A stretch of DNA of 64,000 nt, from the NCBI GenBank assembly GCA_025359565.1, contig JANYFY010000014.1:1-64000 (forward strand), in the 5' to 3' direction. Of this stretch, positions 17,253-25,191 are shown in pieces; the stretch's first letter is position 1; each line of letters opens with the position of its first letter. The DNA is from Gammaproteobacteria bacterium (lineage in GTDB: Bacteria > Pseudomonadota > Gammaproteobacteria > Steroidobacterales > Steroidobacteraceae). Below the pieces are notes generated by a model. That model made no database searches. It had not been told where the DNA came from and saw only the letters and a list, made by a program, of their open reading frames with translations. A program made the translations under genes and the position numbers.

Positions 17253-17447
17253 CTAAGCCGTAAGACGCTTAGTCCACAACGTACCGCCCGTGGACCAACG
17301 GGCACGAGGCACGTCGCGCACTATAATGTTGACATCTTCAGGCACGCAACCTAATAGCCGACAGGTGGCGTCTGTCAACGCCTGGACGTATGCCTGCACT
17401 TGATCGTCGGTACGGCCCGCAAACATGTCGACTTGAATTAAAGGCAT
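17253..17447 (-). CDS. 4-oxalocrotonate tautomerase-family protein
   Basis: A 64-residue small tautomerase. Proline 2 directly after the start methionine (MPLIQVDMFAGRTDDQ) is the catalytic base of the family, and the conserved arginine in the middle (IIVRDVPRARW) is present. Length is normal. Such enzymes isomerise 2-hydroxymuconate-type enols to alpha,beta-unsaturated ketoacids after ring cleavage. Here it sits between an SDR/extradiol dioxygenase pair and the HutC-like regulator, which fits a meta-cleavage-like branch. The exact substrate is unknown. Confidence 0.87.
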   Translation of the reverse strand: MPLIQVDMFAGRTDDQVQAYVQALTDATCRLLGCVPEDVNIIVRDVPRARWSTGGTLWTKRLTA

Positions 17448-17491
17448 AAATTTTTAAATCCACTCTAGAAAAAATTTGTCTGATATTTTGC

Positions 17492-18283
17492 TTACGGGTA
17501 CGGACCCGCAGTCGCATTATTGCCGCCATCCACCGGCAAATTCGCACCCGTCACGTAACTGGCGTGCTCGGAGGCGAGAAATAACACACAGCGCGCTACC
17601 TCCGCAGGCTGCGCCAGGCGGCGCATGGGAATGCCAGAAGCAAGTTCTCGCAAATTACTCTTAAGGTCCCCACCACGCTCCGCCAATATAGCATCCACCA
17701 TTTGCGTATGAATCTCGCCGGGACAAACGGAGTTCACTCGTACGCCATCGCGTGCATGATCTAAAGCCATGCAACGCGTAATTTGAATGACGGCACCCTT
17801 GCTCGCGCAATAGGCCACATGATTAGGCTCACCATTTAAACCCCATTCCGATGCGACATTTACGATAGCGCCGCCCCCGACGCCTTTCATGTGCTTAACC
17901 GCCGCACGGCTCAAATAGAATAAAGCATTCACATTCACCGCCATAGTGTCTAGCCATTGCGCATCGCTAGTTGCAAGCGCATCAGCGGTGTACAGAATAC
18001 CCGCATTGTTGATTAATACATCGAGTCCACCCAGTCGTTGAATGGTTTCCCGTATTAACGACTCACAAGCACCGGGCGCGCGCAAATCCGCAGCAATAAA
18101 ATCAGCCTGACCCCCCGCAGCGCGAATTGCGCCCGCCACAGCCTGCCCCCGTGCTTGGTCACGACCAGACACCATGACACCGGCGCCCGCCTCTGAGAAT
18201 ACGTGCGCACAAGCCTCACCGATACCACTGGTTGATCCTGTGACTAGTACCCGCTTGCCGTCGAATTTTATATTGTGACCCAT
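17492..18283 (-). CDS. Short-chain dehydrogenase/reductase
   Basis: A 263-residue classical SDR: the nucleotide-binding TGSTSGIG near residue 17, the NNAG motif, the active-site serine in VNVASEWG and YxxxK in YCASKGAV, and a C-terminal substrate loop. It reads as an NAD(P)-dependent alcohol/ketone or dihydrodiol dehydrogenase. Its ATG overlaps the stop of the dioxygenase gene by one base (TAATG around 18281-18285), so the two are translationally coupled. In this setting it could form the catechol-like substrate of the dioxygenase or oxidise a side-chain alcohol. Confidence 0.88.
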   Translation of the reverse strand: MGHNIKFDGKRVLVTGSTSGIGEACAHVFSEAGAGVMVSGRDQARGQAVAGAIRAAGGQADFIAADLRAPGACESLIRETIQRLGGLDVLINNAGILYTADALATSDAQWLDTMAVNVNALFYLSRAAVKHMKGVGGGAIVNVASEWGLNGEPNHVAYCASKGAVIQITRCMALDHARDGVRVNSVCPGEIHTQMVDAILAERGGDLKSNLRELASGIPMRRLAQPAEVARCVLFLASEHASYVTGANLPVDGGNNATAGPYP

Positions 18284-19083
18284 TAACCCACACCGAATCT
18301 AAAACTCGAGACCGTCATACCGCCCATCACATTATTCTCATGATAATAACAAGTCCCCACTTCATCTTCCGCAGCGCCCACCGCTACCATCAGCGGAATA
18401 AAATGATCTTCTTGCGGATGACATAAGCGCGCCGCCGGAGCTAGAGTCCAATGCGCCAGCCGCTGCAACCGTTCCGCAGGATTAGAACTCACCAAGGTTT
18501 GCTGCAACCATGCATCAAATGCCATCGAAGGTGCTTGAGCCGCCGCGCCCATTGCACGCAAATTGTGATAGCTCAACCCGCTACCGACAATCAGCACTCC
18601 TTCATCGCGCAATGGAGCCAACGCACGACCGAGCGCCATATGAGCCAGCGGATCGTAGCCGCGTTGCAAAGATACTTGCACCACAGGAACATTCGCCTGA
18701 GGGTACATCACCACCAAGGGAGTAAAAGTTCCATGGTCAAACCCACGCTTAGGGTCTAGCTTGCTAGGAAGACCCGCCGCTTGAATAAGAGAAAAGACTT
18801 CGCGAGCCAGTGTGGGCGAACCCGGTGCATCATAAGTAATGTGGTAAGTGTGCTCCGGAAAACCGTAATAATCGTAAATCATGCCGGGCCTATCATTCGA
18901 CGAGACACTAAAACCCGCTTCCTCCCAATGACCCGAGATCATCAACACCGATTTGATCGGCGCGGCGATCTGCCGAGGAATATCCTGCAAAGACTTCTCC
19001 AATCCTTGTAAGTTGCGACGCGCTTCGGGCATGTACGGCCACGGACCACCGCCATGCGATATGAAATAGGTTGGTAGTTTCAT
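18283..19083 (-). CDS. Class III extradiol ring-cleavage dioxygenase (DODA/LigB family)
   Basis: A 266-residue protein of the 4,5-DOPA-extradiol-dioxygenase-like branch. Metal-binding and catalytic histidines are visible in ISHGGGPW (near residue 10), MISGHWEE (near 50), FDHGTFTPL (near 115) and HPQEDHFIPL (near 225), as in the family. Members use Fe(II) or Zn(II) and O2 to open catechol rings at the meta position; YgiD of E. coli opens L-DOPA. It begins a minus-strand unit with an SDR and a tautomerase and is divergent from the trimethylamine-dehydrogenase-like gene across 94 bp. An aromatic substrate is therefore likely. Confidence 0.88.
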   Translation of the reverse strand: MKLPTYFISHGGGPWPYMPEARRNLQGLEKSLQDIPRQIAAPIKSVLMISGHWEEAGFSVSSNDRPGMIYDYYGFPEHTYHITYDAPGSPTLAREVFSLIQAAGLPSKLDPKRGFDHGTFTPLVVMYPQANVPVVQVSLQRGYDPLAHMALGRALAPLRDEGVLIVGSGLSYHNLRAMGAAAQAPSMAFDAWLQQTLVSSNPAERLQRLAHWTLAPAARLCHPQEDHFIPLMVAVGAAEDEVGTCYYHENNVMGGMTVSSFRFGVG

Positions 19084-19177
19084 CGACTTGAGCTTACCCT
19101 ATATACTGCCCCATAGAGCGACGCATAGAATGCCAGCCACCTAGCCGATCGACGGCACTTACAGCGGAGTTGGTATC

Positions 19178-21382
19178 ATGCCTCGCAATCCAAAACATGA
19201 CGTGTTATTTGAGCCCCTACAAATAGGCCCTAAAAAAACCCGCAATCGGTTCTGGCAAACTTCCCACTGCGCGGGTCCGGGCTCAGAGCGCCCCGGCGCA
19301 CAAGCTCATCTTCGCGGCATGAAAGCGGAAGGAGGCTGGGGCGTAGTATTCACCGAATTCTGTTCAATCCATCCGGAGGCCGACGAATATCCCTACACGT
19401 CAGCTCGCATTTGGGACGAGGGCGATATCATCAACTTAGGCTACATGTGCGATGTCGCGCATAGCCACGGAAGTCTAGCGGGTATTCAATTGTGGTATAG
19501 CGGCGGCAACGCGCCCTCCCTAGAATCTCGAGAAGTCGGCCGATCACCCAGCCAATGGCTATCCCCCCTGTTCGCCACCCGTTCAGTGTACGGCTATGAA
19601 ATGGATGACTTAGACATCCGCACCGTCATTCGCATGTATATCGAGGCCGGCAAACGCGCCGAGCAAGCGGGATTTGATCTTTTAGAAGTTTCCGCCGGCG
19701 ACGACACGCTCCCCATTCAATTTCTCGAACCGCGCTTTAATCGACGCACCGATCAATATGGCGGCGACTTCCAAAATCGAGCGCGATTTTTTCTTGAATT
19801 AATGCAATCACTCAAGCGTGAATTAGGCAATCGCTGCGGCATCACTATTCGCTTCGAGATGGATACCTTACACGGCCCCGAAGGTGTTGAGGCCCACGAA
19901 GATGGTGTCCGCTTGCTGGAATTATTTCGTAACGAAGGCGTCGTCGATGCAGTGGCCTTGAAAATCGGCGATTATGCTGAATGGGGCGAAGATGCAGGCG
20001 TGTCAAGATTTCGCAAATCCGGCTGGATGACTCCCTTCATCAAACAAGGTAAATCCATACTAGGTCCGGGTATTCCCGTGGTCGGCAATGGGCGCCTGAC
20101 GAACCCCGACGATATGGTGGATCTCATTCACAAGGGGGTGCTCGATATTATCGGCGCCGCACGGCCTTCGATTGCAGATCCTTTTCTCCCCACCAAAATA
20201 TCTGAAGGTCGCCTCAGTGACATCCGCGAATGCATCGGCTGCAATATCTGCGTCTCCAAGTTTCAGCAAGGGGGCCAGATCATGTGCACACAGAACGCGA
20301 CTGTTAACGAAGAATATCGCCGTGGGTGGCATCCTGAAAAATTTACGAAAACCACACAACCCTGCTCGGTACTCGTTGTCGGTGGCGGTCCCTCAGGCAT
20401 GGAGTGCGCACGCATCTTAGGCGAGCGAGGGTATACCGTGCATTTGCGTGAAGCAACCTCAGAACTTGGCGGTCATTGGAAGATGGTGGCAACACTACCG
20501 CGACTTGCCGAATGGGGCCGCGTCATTACTTATCGACAAGCGCAACTCGCCAAACTTAAAAAGAGCGTTGAAGTTCACTTAAGTGTCGGCAAGATGAGCG
20601 CCGATGAGGTACTCAACTACGGCGCCGATAAAGTGGTCATTGCTACCGGTGCACATTGGAGCGCCGACGGTCGCGGCCCGAATTTCGGCCCCATTCCCGG
20701 CGCAGATGCTGCACATCCCCACGTACTCACACCGTTCCAGATCGTGCAGGGCAAGCCGGTGCCCGGTCAGCGTGTGCTCATACTCGACGGCGATGGTCAT
20801 TTCATGGGGATCACCTTAGCGGAAATGATGGCCAATCTAGGCAAGCAAGTCACCTATGTGTGCGACGCTGCGGATATTGCCGAGTACGGTAATTTCACGA
20901 TGGAGTCAGGCAACAACAAGCGTCTGATGTTCGAGAAGGGCATCAAGACCTACTGCAATCACTGGGTTGATAAAATCGAACCCGGTAAAGTACGCTTAAG
21001 TTATCTCTATAAATATGGTCCTGACCTCTTGGCTCCCACTTCCGGGGCGATACCCCGCAAGGACAACGGTGGTGAGTTTGATCTAAATATTGATGCCGTC
21101 ATTCTCGTCACCTCGCGCTACTCTGATGACATGCTGTGGCGCGAACTCAAAACACATAAGGACGAGTGGGCCTCGCACGGAGTCTACGATGTGTTTCGCA
21201 TCGGCGATTGCAAGGCCCCCGCGCAATTGAACCAAGTCATTTGGGATGGACATCGTTTAGCCCGAGAATTTGATAGCCCCCACCCCGCACATCCACTGCC
21301 CTGGATTCGCGAACGCCAGCTTTGGGGTGGAAAAACCGTGCCGAAACTGGGTGATTCGCGCCCGAACGTCGAGGCAGGTTAA
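19178..21382 (+). CDS. Trimethylamine/dimethylamine dehydrogenase-like iron-sulfur flavoprotein, altered active site
   Basis: A 734-residue enzyme matching trimethylamine dehydrogenase over its full length, from the KHDVLFEPLQIGPK opening through an FMN TIM barrel, a 4Fe-4S motif (CIGCNICVSKF... MCTQNA) and the ADP- and FAD-like domains (VLVVGGGPSGMECARIL). Cys31 corresponds to the cysteine that binds 6-S-cysteinyl FMN. Against my memory of the Methylophilus enzyme, the aromatic substrate cage keeps one tryptophan (AEWGEDAG) but has Phe61 for Tyr60 and Phe for Trp355, and the catalytic Tyr169/His172 positions are Ser172/Asp175. It is probably an N-demethylase or amine oxidase for a different amine. 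GGAG lies about 9 nt before the ATG. It is divergent from the dioxygenase operon and followed by a GABA-type permease. Confidence 0.88.
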   Translation: MPRNPKHDVLFEPLQIGPKKTRNRFWQTSHCAGPGSERPGAQAHLRGMKAEGGWGVVFTEFCSIHPEADEYPYTSARIWDEGDIINLGYMCDVAHSHGSLAGIQLWYSGGNAPSLESREVGRSPSQWLSPLFATRSVYGYEMDDLDIRTVIRMYIEAGKRAEQAGFDLLEVSAGDDTLPIQFLEPRFNRRTDQYGGDFQNRARFFLELMQSLKRELGNRCGITIRFEMDTLHGPEGVEAHEDGVRLLELFRNEGVVDAVALKIGDYAEWGEDAGVSRFRKSGWMTPFIKQGKSILGPGIPVVGNGRLTNPDDMVDLIHKGVLDIIGAARPSIADPFLPTKISEGRLSDIRECIGCNICVSKFQQGGQIMCTQNATVNEEYRRGWHPEKFTKTTQPCSVLVVGGGPSGMECARILGERGYTVHLREATSELGGHWKMVATLPRLAEWGRVITYRQAQLAKLKKSVEVHLSVGKMSADEVLNYGADKVVIATGAHWSADGRGPNFGPIPGADAAHPHVLTPFQIVQGKPVPGQRVLILDGDGHFMGITLAEMMANLGKQVTYVCDAADIAEYGNFTMESGNNKRLMFEKGIKTYCNHWVDKIEPGKVRLSYLYKYGPDLLAPTSGAIPRKDNGGEFDLNIDAVILVTSRYSDDMLWRELKTHKDEWASHGVYDVFRIGDCKAPAQLNQVIWDGHRLAREFDSPHPAHPLPWIRERQLWGGKTVPKLGDSRPNVEAG

Positions 21383-21412
21383 CATGGCGCATTGCTCACA
21401 AAGGTACTCTTC

Positions 21413-22831
21413 ATGACCCCATTAAACCCCACGGCCGACGCACCAGCGATTAACGAACTCAGCAAGTCGCTGCAGAAACGCCACTTAACCATGATATCGA
21501 TTGGCGGTATTATCGGCGCTGGTCTGTTTGTAGGTAGTAGTACATCCATCATCGCGGGCGGCCCCGCAGCCTTCATCAGCTACGGCATCACTGGCCTGTT
21601 GATACTCCTCATCATGCGTATGTTGGGAGAGATGGCCACCGCCCTGCCCTCAGTGCGCTCATTTACCGAGTTTGCACGGGCAGGCTTAGGCGATGGCGCG
21701 GGCTTTGTGATCGGCTGGCTGTATTGGTATTTCTGGGTCTTAGTGGTGCCGGTGGAGGCCATTGCAGGCGCGAAGATTATTCAAGGTTGGCTCCCCGGCT
21801 TGTCATTGATGGAAATTGGATTGGTTTTAATGAGCGTCATGACTGCGGTTAATCTCATGTCAACGCGCTCATACGCCGAATTTGAATTCTGGTTTGCGTC
21901 CATCAAGGTCGCCGCCATTCTCGCCTTTATTGTTATCTCAGCATCTTACGCTTTCGGCTGGACCTCGCCACAGGGCGCGACCTTCGGCAATTTGGTGAAC
22001 CATGGCGGATTTACGCCTCACGGTTGGATTGCCGTCCTCGCCGCAGTACCTACGGTATTTTTTGCCATGACGGGCGCGGAAATTACCACGATTGCAGCAG
22101 CTGAGTCGGAATTTCCGGGTCGCGCAATCGCCAAAATGAGCAGTGCAGTCATCTTACGAATTTTAATTTTTTATGTAGTGTCTATTTTCCTTATAGCCTC
22201 GGTAGTTCCTTGGGATGCGGTCCGCTCCGGTGAATCTCCGTTCACACTGGCATTAAATACCATGCACATCCGCGCTGCCGGTACGATCATGAGTTTCATT
22301 ATCCTTACTGCGGTATTGTCCTGTCTCAATTCGGCCTTCTATGTCAGTTCACGCGTTTTATTTGTATTGGCGGCCCGCGGCGACGCACCAAAAGCTTTGG
22401 TCAAGCTCAACGCTCGACGCGTTCCGGTAGCCTCAGTGATGATGGGTGCAATCGCTGGATTTTTGGGTATTTTTGCAGCGACCCAAGCGCCGCAAAAGGT
22501 CTTCGACTTCCTAGTCAGTTCTTCGGGCGCACTCATTGTCTATATCTATATGGCCATTGCCATGGCACAAATAAAATTGCGCCGGCGTCGCGAGCAAAAT
22601 GCTGATCCACAACCTGCGGTGATGATGTGGGGATTTCCGTATTTAAGCTATGCAGCCATCGCCGCGATGGTGGCGGTACTCATTGCCATGGCCGTAACAC
22701 CTAACATGCAGCAAGATTTCTGGTTTACCTGCATTACATTGGCGGTCGCAGTCGTCGCCTATTTCGTGGTGAACAGCCAACGATCCCGGTCACCAACCCT
22801 TAGCGCACCGCAAGGCCGCCCCAATTCGTAA
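21413..22831 (+). CDS. GABA/aromatic amino acid-type permease (AAT family)
   Basis: About 472 residues with twelve likely membrane helices. The segment HLTMISIGGIIGAGLFVGSS at the first helix and MRMLGEMATALPSVRSFTEFA are hallmarks of the AAT group including GabP and AroP; the closest feel is GabP. The ATG at 21413, with AAGG about 8 nt upstream, is preferred to an in-frame TTG at 21392. It lies 30 nt after the dehydrogenase-like gene and probably imports its amine or amino-acid substrate. The 3' end overlaps an open frame that encodes the missing N-terminus of the following potassium channel. Confidence 0.9.
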   Translation: MTPLNPTADAPAINELSKSLQKRHLTMISIGGIIGAGLFVGSSTSIIAGGPAAFISYGITGLLILLIMRMLGEMATALPSVRSFTEFARAGLGDGAGFVIGWLYWYFWVLVVPVEAIAGAKIIQGWLPGLSLMEIGLVLMSVMTAVNLMSTRSYAEFEFWFASIKVAAILAFIVISASYAFGWTSPQGATFGNLVNHGGFTPHGWIAVLAAVPTVFFAMTGAEITTIAAAESEFPGRAIAKMSSAVILRILIFYVVSIFLIASVVPWDAVRSGESPFTLALNTMHIRAAGTIMSFIILTAVLSCLNSAFYVSSRVLFVLAARGDAPKALVKLNARRVPVASVMMGAIAGFLGIFAATQAPQKVFDFLVSSSGALIVYIYMAIAMAQIKLRRRREQNADPQPAVMMWGFPYLSYAAIAAMVAVLIAMAVTPNMQQDFWFTCITLAVAVVAYFVVNSQRSRSPTLSAPQGRPNS

Positions 22832-22925
22832 GCCCGTCGGACTGCGACGATTTCAATTAGGCGATCGAGATGTCGTCACCCAAGGCATTGCACGGCACGT
22901 CTTTCAGGATCTGTACCACTATTTT
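22773..22925 (+). other. In-frame N-terminal coding extension of the Kir channel without an ATG/GTG/TTG start
   Basis: The channel frame stays open upstream of ATG 22926 to a TGA at 22770-22772. The translation across this stretch has the look of the KirBac cytoplasmic N-terminus and slide helix, ending in QDLYHYF directly before MTVSWP. I find no ATG, GTG or TTG in this frame here. Possible unusual starts are ATT at 22824, with AAGG at 22812-22815, and CTG at 22842. The stretch overlaps the end of the permease gene in another frame. Confidence 0.6.
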
Positions 22926-23699
22926 ATGACCGTGAGTTGGCCGCAGCTGTTTAGCACTATTGCGGCTTTTTTCTTAGTTTTCGATGTGATTTTCGGGTTG
23001 TTGTACTACTTCGTTCCGGGTTGCATCGCAAACGTCAATCCAGCAGGTTTCGTCGGGAATTTTTTCTTCAGTGTGGAAACCTTTGCGACTGTAGGCTACG
23101 GCGATATGCATCCGCAAACGCTCTACGGACACCTAGTCGCCATGATCGAAATATTCATGGGGCTCATGTCGCTCGCATTGATTACCGGCATTATGTTCGC
23201 GCGCTTTTCGCGGCCTAAAGCCCGTTTTTTGTTTGCGAAACACGCCGTGGTTCGACCCATCGAAGGTAAGCGGACCCTTATGTTTCGGGCGGCCAACGCC
23301 CGTCAGAATATTGTGCAAGAAGCGACGGCACAACTACGCATGATGCGCAATGAAGTCACTAGCGAAGGATTTCGGATTCGGCGAATTATCGATCTTCCCC
23401 TGATTCGTTCCCAGCATCCTATTTTTATTTTAGGTTGGAATATCATGCATATTGTTGATGACGCTAGCCCCTTAAAAAACGCAACTGCCGAGACTTTGCA
23501 TCAATCCAGAACTACTTTTATCTTAAGCCTAGCTGGAACAGACGAGACCACCGGTCAAATGCTAATGGCGAGAAGCGAATATACCAGCGACGCGATTCGC
23601 TGGAATGAGACTTTTCGCGATCTCCTGGAAGTTGCTGAGGATGGGACCTTGCATCTGGACTACGGCAAGTTTCACGATGTAGAGCCTCTAGCCCCCTAA
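22926..23699 (+). CDS. Inward-rectifier potassium channel, KirBac type (true start probably upstream)
   Basis: 257 residues from the only ATG. It has TM1 (LFSTIAAFFLVFDVIFGLLYY), a pore helix and selectivity filter FATVGYGD, TM2 (LVAMIEIFMGLMSLALITGIMFARFS) and a C-terminal immunoglobulin-like cytoplasmic domain, as in KirBac1.1/3.1. Full-length relatives have about 35-45 extra N-terminal residues including the slide helix. Here that sequence is encoded in frame upstream (see 22773-22925) but lacks a standard start codon. The channel would pass K+ across the inner membrane; its link to the amine cluster is not obvious. Confidence 0.85.
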   Translation: MTVSWPQLFSTIAAFFLVFDVIFGLLYYFVPGCIANVNPAGFVGNFFFSVETFATVGYGDMHPQTLYGHLVAMIEIFMGLMSLALITGIMFARFSRPKARFLFAKHAVVRPIEGKRTLMFRAANARQNIVQEATAQLRMMRNEVTSEGFRIRRIIDLPLIRSQHPIFILGWNIMHIVDDASPLKNATAETLHQSRTTFILSLAGTDETTGQMLMARSEYTSDAIRWNETFRDLLEVAEDGTLHLDYGKFHDVEPLAP

Positions 23700-23710
23700 A
23701 TACCCCCGAG

Positions 23711-23737
23711 TATTACTTGGTATTACTTGGTATTACA
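23711..23737. repeat. Short tandem repeat TATTACTTGG
   Basis: Two perfect copies of TATTACTTGG (23711-23720, 23721-23730) followed by a partial TATTACA copy lie in the 92-bp spacer between the convergent Kir and amidohydrolase genes. No hairpin or function is evident. Confidence 0.8.
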
Positions 23738-23791
23738 CATCGATGCCCAAGCGTAAAAATGGGGTATAAAGCAGGCTTACTAAGCGAAGCG

Positions 23792-25114
23792 TTATTGCCC
23801 CTCCTGTGCTGCCGGGTAGACGATACCTTCTTTCATTACGAAGCCGATGTGTTCGAGGCGCGACACGTCCTCTAGCGGATTGCCCAACACAGCCACGATG
23901 TCGGCGAGCTTGCCAGGCTCTAGCGTCCCAAGCCGATCGCTCCATCCGAGCAACTCCGCTGCCACGACGGTAGCCGACCGTAGCGCCTGTTCCGGTGTCA
24001 TACCAAATTTCACCATCCAGCCAAATTCCCGCGCCGGATTGATGTGCCAGTCGAATCCGCCGATGTCTGTGCCGAAGGCGATTTTTACACCCGCTTTTAA
24101 GGCACGGCGGAAAGTTTTCTCATGGATGGCCCGCATCTGTACCCATACCGTCGCTCCCTCCTTGGCTCGGCCTTCCGCCACATACTCACCCACATATATT
24201 GTCGGCACGTAGTAAATCCCTTTTTGTACCATCGTTCGCAAATCTTCATCGGCAATGTAATTTCCGTGCTCGATTGAATCGACCCCCGCTTCCACCGAAT
24301 TGTGCACCCCGTGAAGCGCCATCGCATGGGACGCCACTTTGTGACGCTGACGATGGGCTTCATCCACAATGGCCCGCAGCTCCTCGAGCGTAAAGGTTGG
24401 AATATCATCGAGCGTACCGTTGGGCTGCACCTGGTAGCTTCGATCCGAATAGACCTTGATCCAATCGGCGCCATGATAAATCTGTTCGCGCACTGCGCGG
24501 CGTCCGCCCTCGGCGCCATCGACTTCCTGCACGCCCTTCGGCACCACAACACCGGGGGCGTAACCAAGCAACGGATAGGCACCGGTCACATCCATAGCTC
24601 GTGTGGCCACCTGCATTCGCGGACCCGGGATGATGCCGCGTTCGATCGCGTGTTTAATATCCACATCCGCGTATCCCGCTCCTTCGGTTTCTACGTCACG
24701 AATAGTGGTGAAACCCCAAGAAAGCACACGTCGGACGTTCGTGGTCGCGATGATCGTGCGATATTCGGGCGACTGTTTTAGGAGCTGGTCATCGTAGTCC
24801 GCAGCGGTGATATCGCCCTGTAGCAACACGTGGGTGTGCGTGTCGATCATTCCGGGTATGCACGTCAGGCCGCTTAAATCGACGACCCTGCCCTGCGGCA
24901 TTACATTCCCCGCAGGTACAATCGACACGATTTTTTCGGCTCGCACCTCGATAAGCGTGGGACCTACTATCTTTCCACCGCGCCCGTCCCATAGCGTGCC
25001 GCATCGGAGCCACGTGGCTTCGGTGACGATGGTGGAACCCGAGGCCGCAGACCACGCCGGTGCGGCAAGCATGAATAGGCAGAGTTGAACGATCGCGAAT
25101 AGTGAGTAATTCAT
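23792..25114 (-). CDS. Secreted metal-dependent amidohydrolase (Xaa-Pro/Xaa-Arg dipeptidase-like)
   Basis: 440 residues. An N-terminal signal peptide (hydrophobic core FAIVQLCLFMLAAPAW, likely cleaved near AWSA) sends it to the periplasm. The amidohydrolase metal site is complete: HTH in PGMIDTHTHV, lysine in DWIKVYSD, histidine in VASHAMA, histidine in SIEHGNY and aspartate in FGTDIGG. This branch includes imidazolonepropionase-like enzymes and dipeptidases that act on Xaa-Pro or Xaa-Arg/Lys. It follows the cyanophycin gene set on the same strand after 77 nt, so it might process a dipeptide. The periplasmic location argues against direct use on cytoplasmic cyanophycin fragments. Confidence 0.85.
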   Translation of the reverse strand: MNYSLFAIVQLCLFMLAAPAWSAASGSTIVTEATWLRCGTLWDGRGGKIVGPTLIEVRAEKIVSIVPAGNVMPQGRVVDLSGLTCIPGMIDTHTHVLLQGDITAADYDDQLLKQSPEYRTIIATTNVRRVLSWGFTTIRDVETEGAGYADVDIKHAIERGIIPGPRMQVATRAMDVTGAYPLLGYAPGVVVPKGVQEVDGAEGGRRAVREQIYHGADWIKVYSDRSYQVQPNGTLDDIPTFTLEELRAIVDEAHRQRHKVASHAMALHGVHNSVEAGVDSIEHGNYIADEDLRTMVQKGIYYVPTIYVGEYVAEGRAKEGATVWVQMRAIHEKTFRRALKAGVKIAFGTDIGGFDWHINPAREFGWMVKFGMTPEQALRSATVVAAELLGWSDRLGTLEPGKLADIVAVLGNPLEDVSRLEHIGFVMKEGIVYPAAQEGQ

Positions 25115-25191
25115 TGCCTATGCCTCGTTAATATTAGGGACCGCAAGCTTCTCATCCAACGCTCGCTGATGACATACAAAGAATTAACATG

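Noticed and set aside
24302-24781. 159-codon plus-strand frame inside the amidohydrolase gene
   Set aside because: The amidohydrolase metal motifs on the other strand account for the sequence; the plus frame has none.
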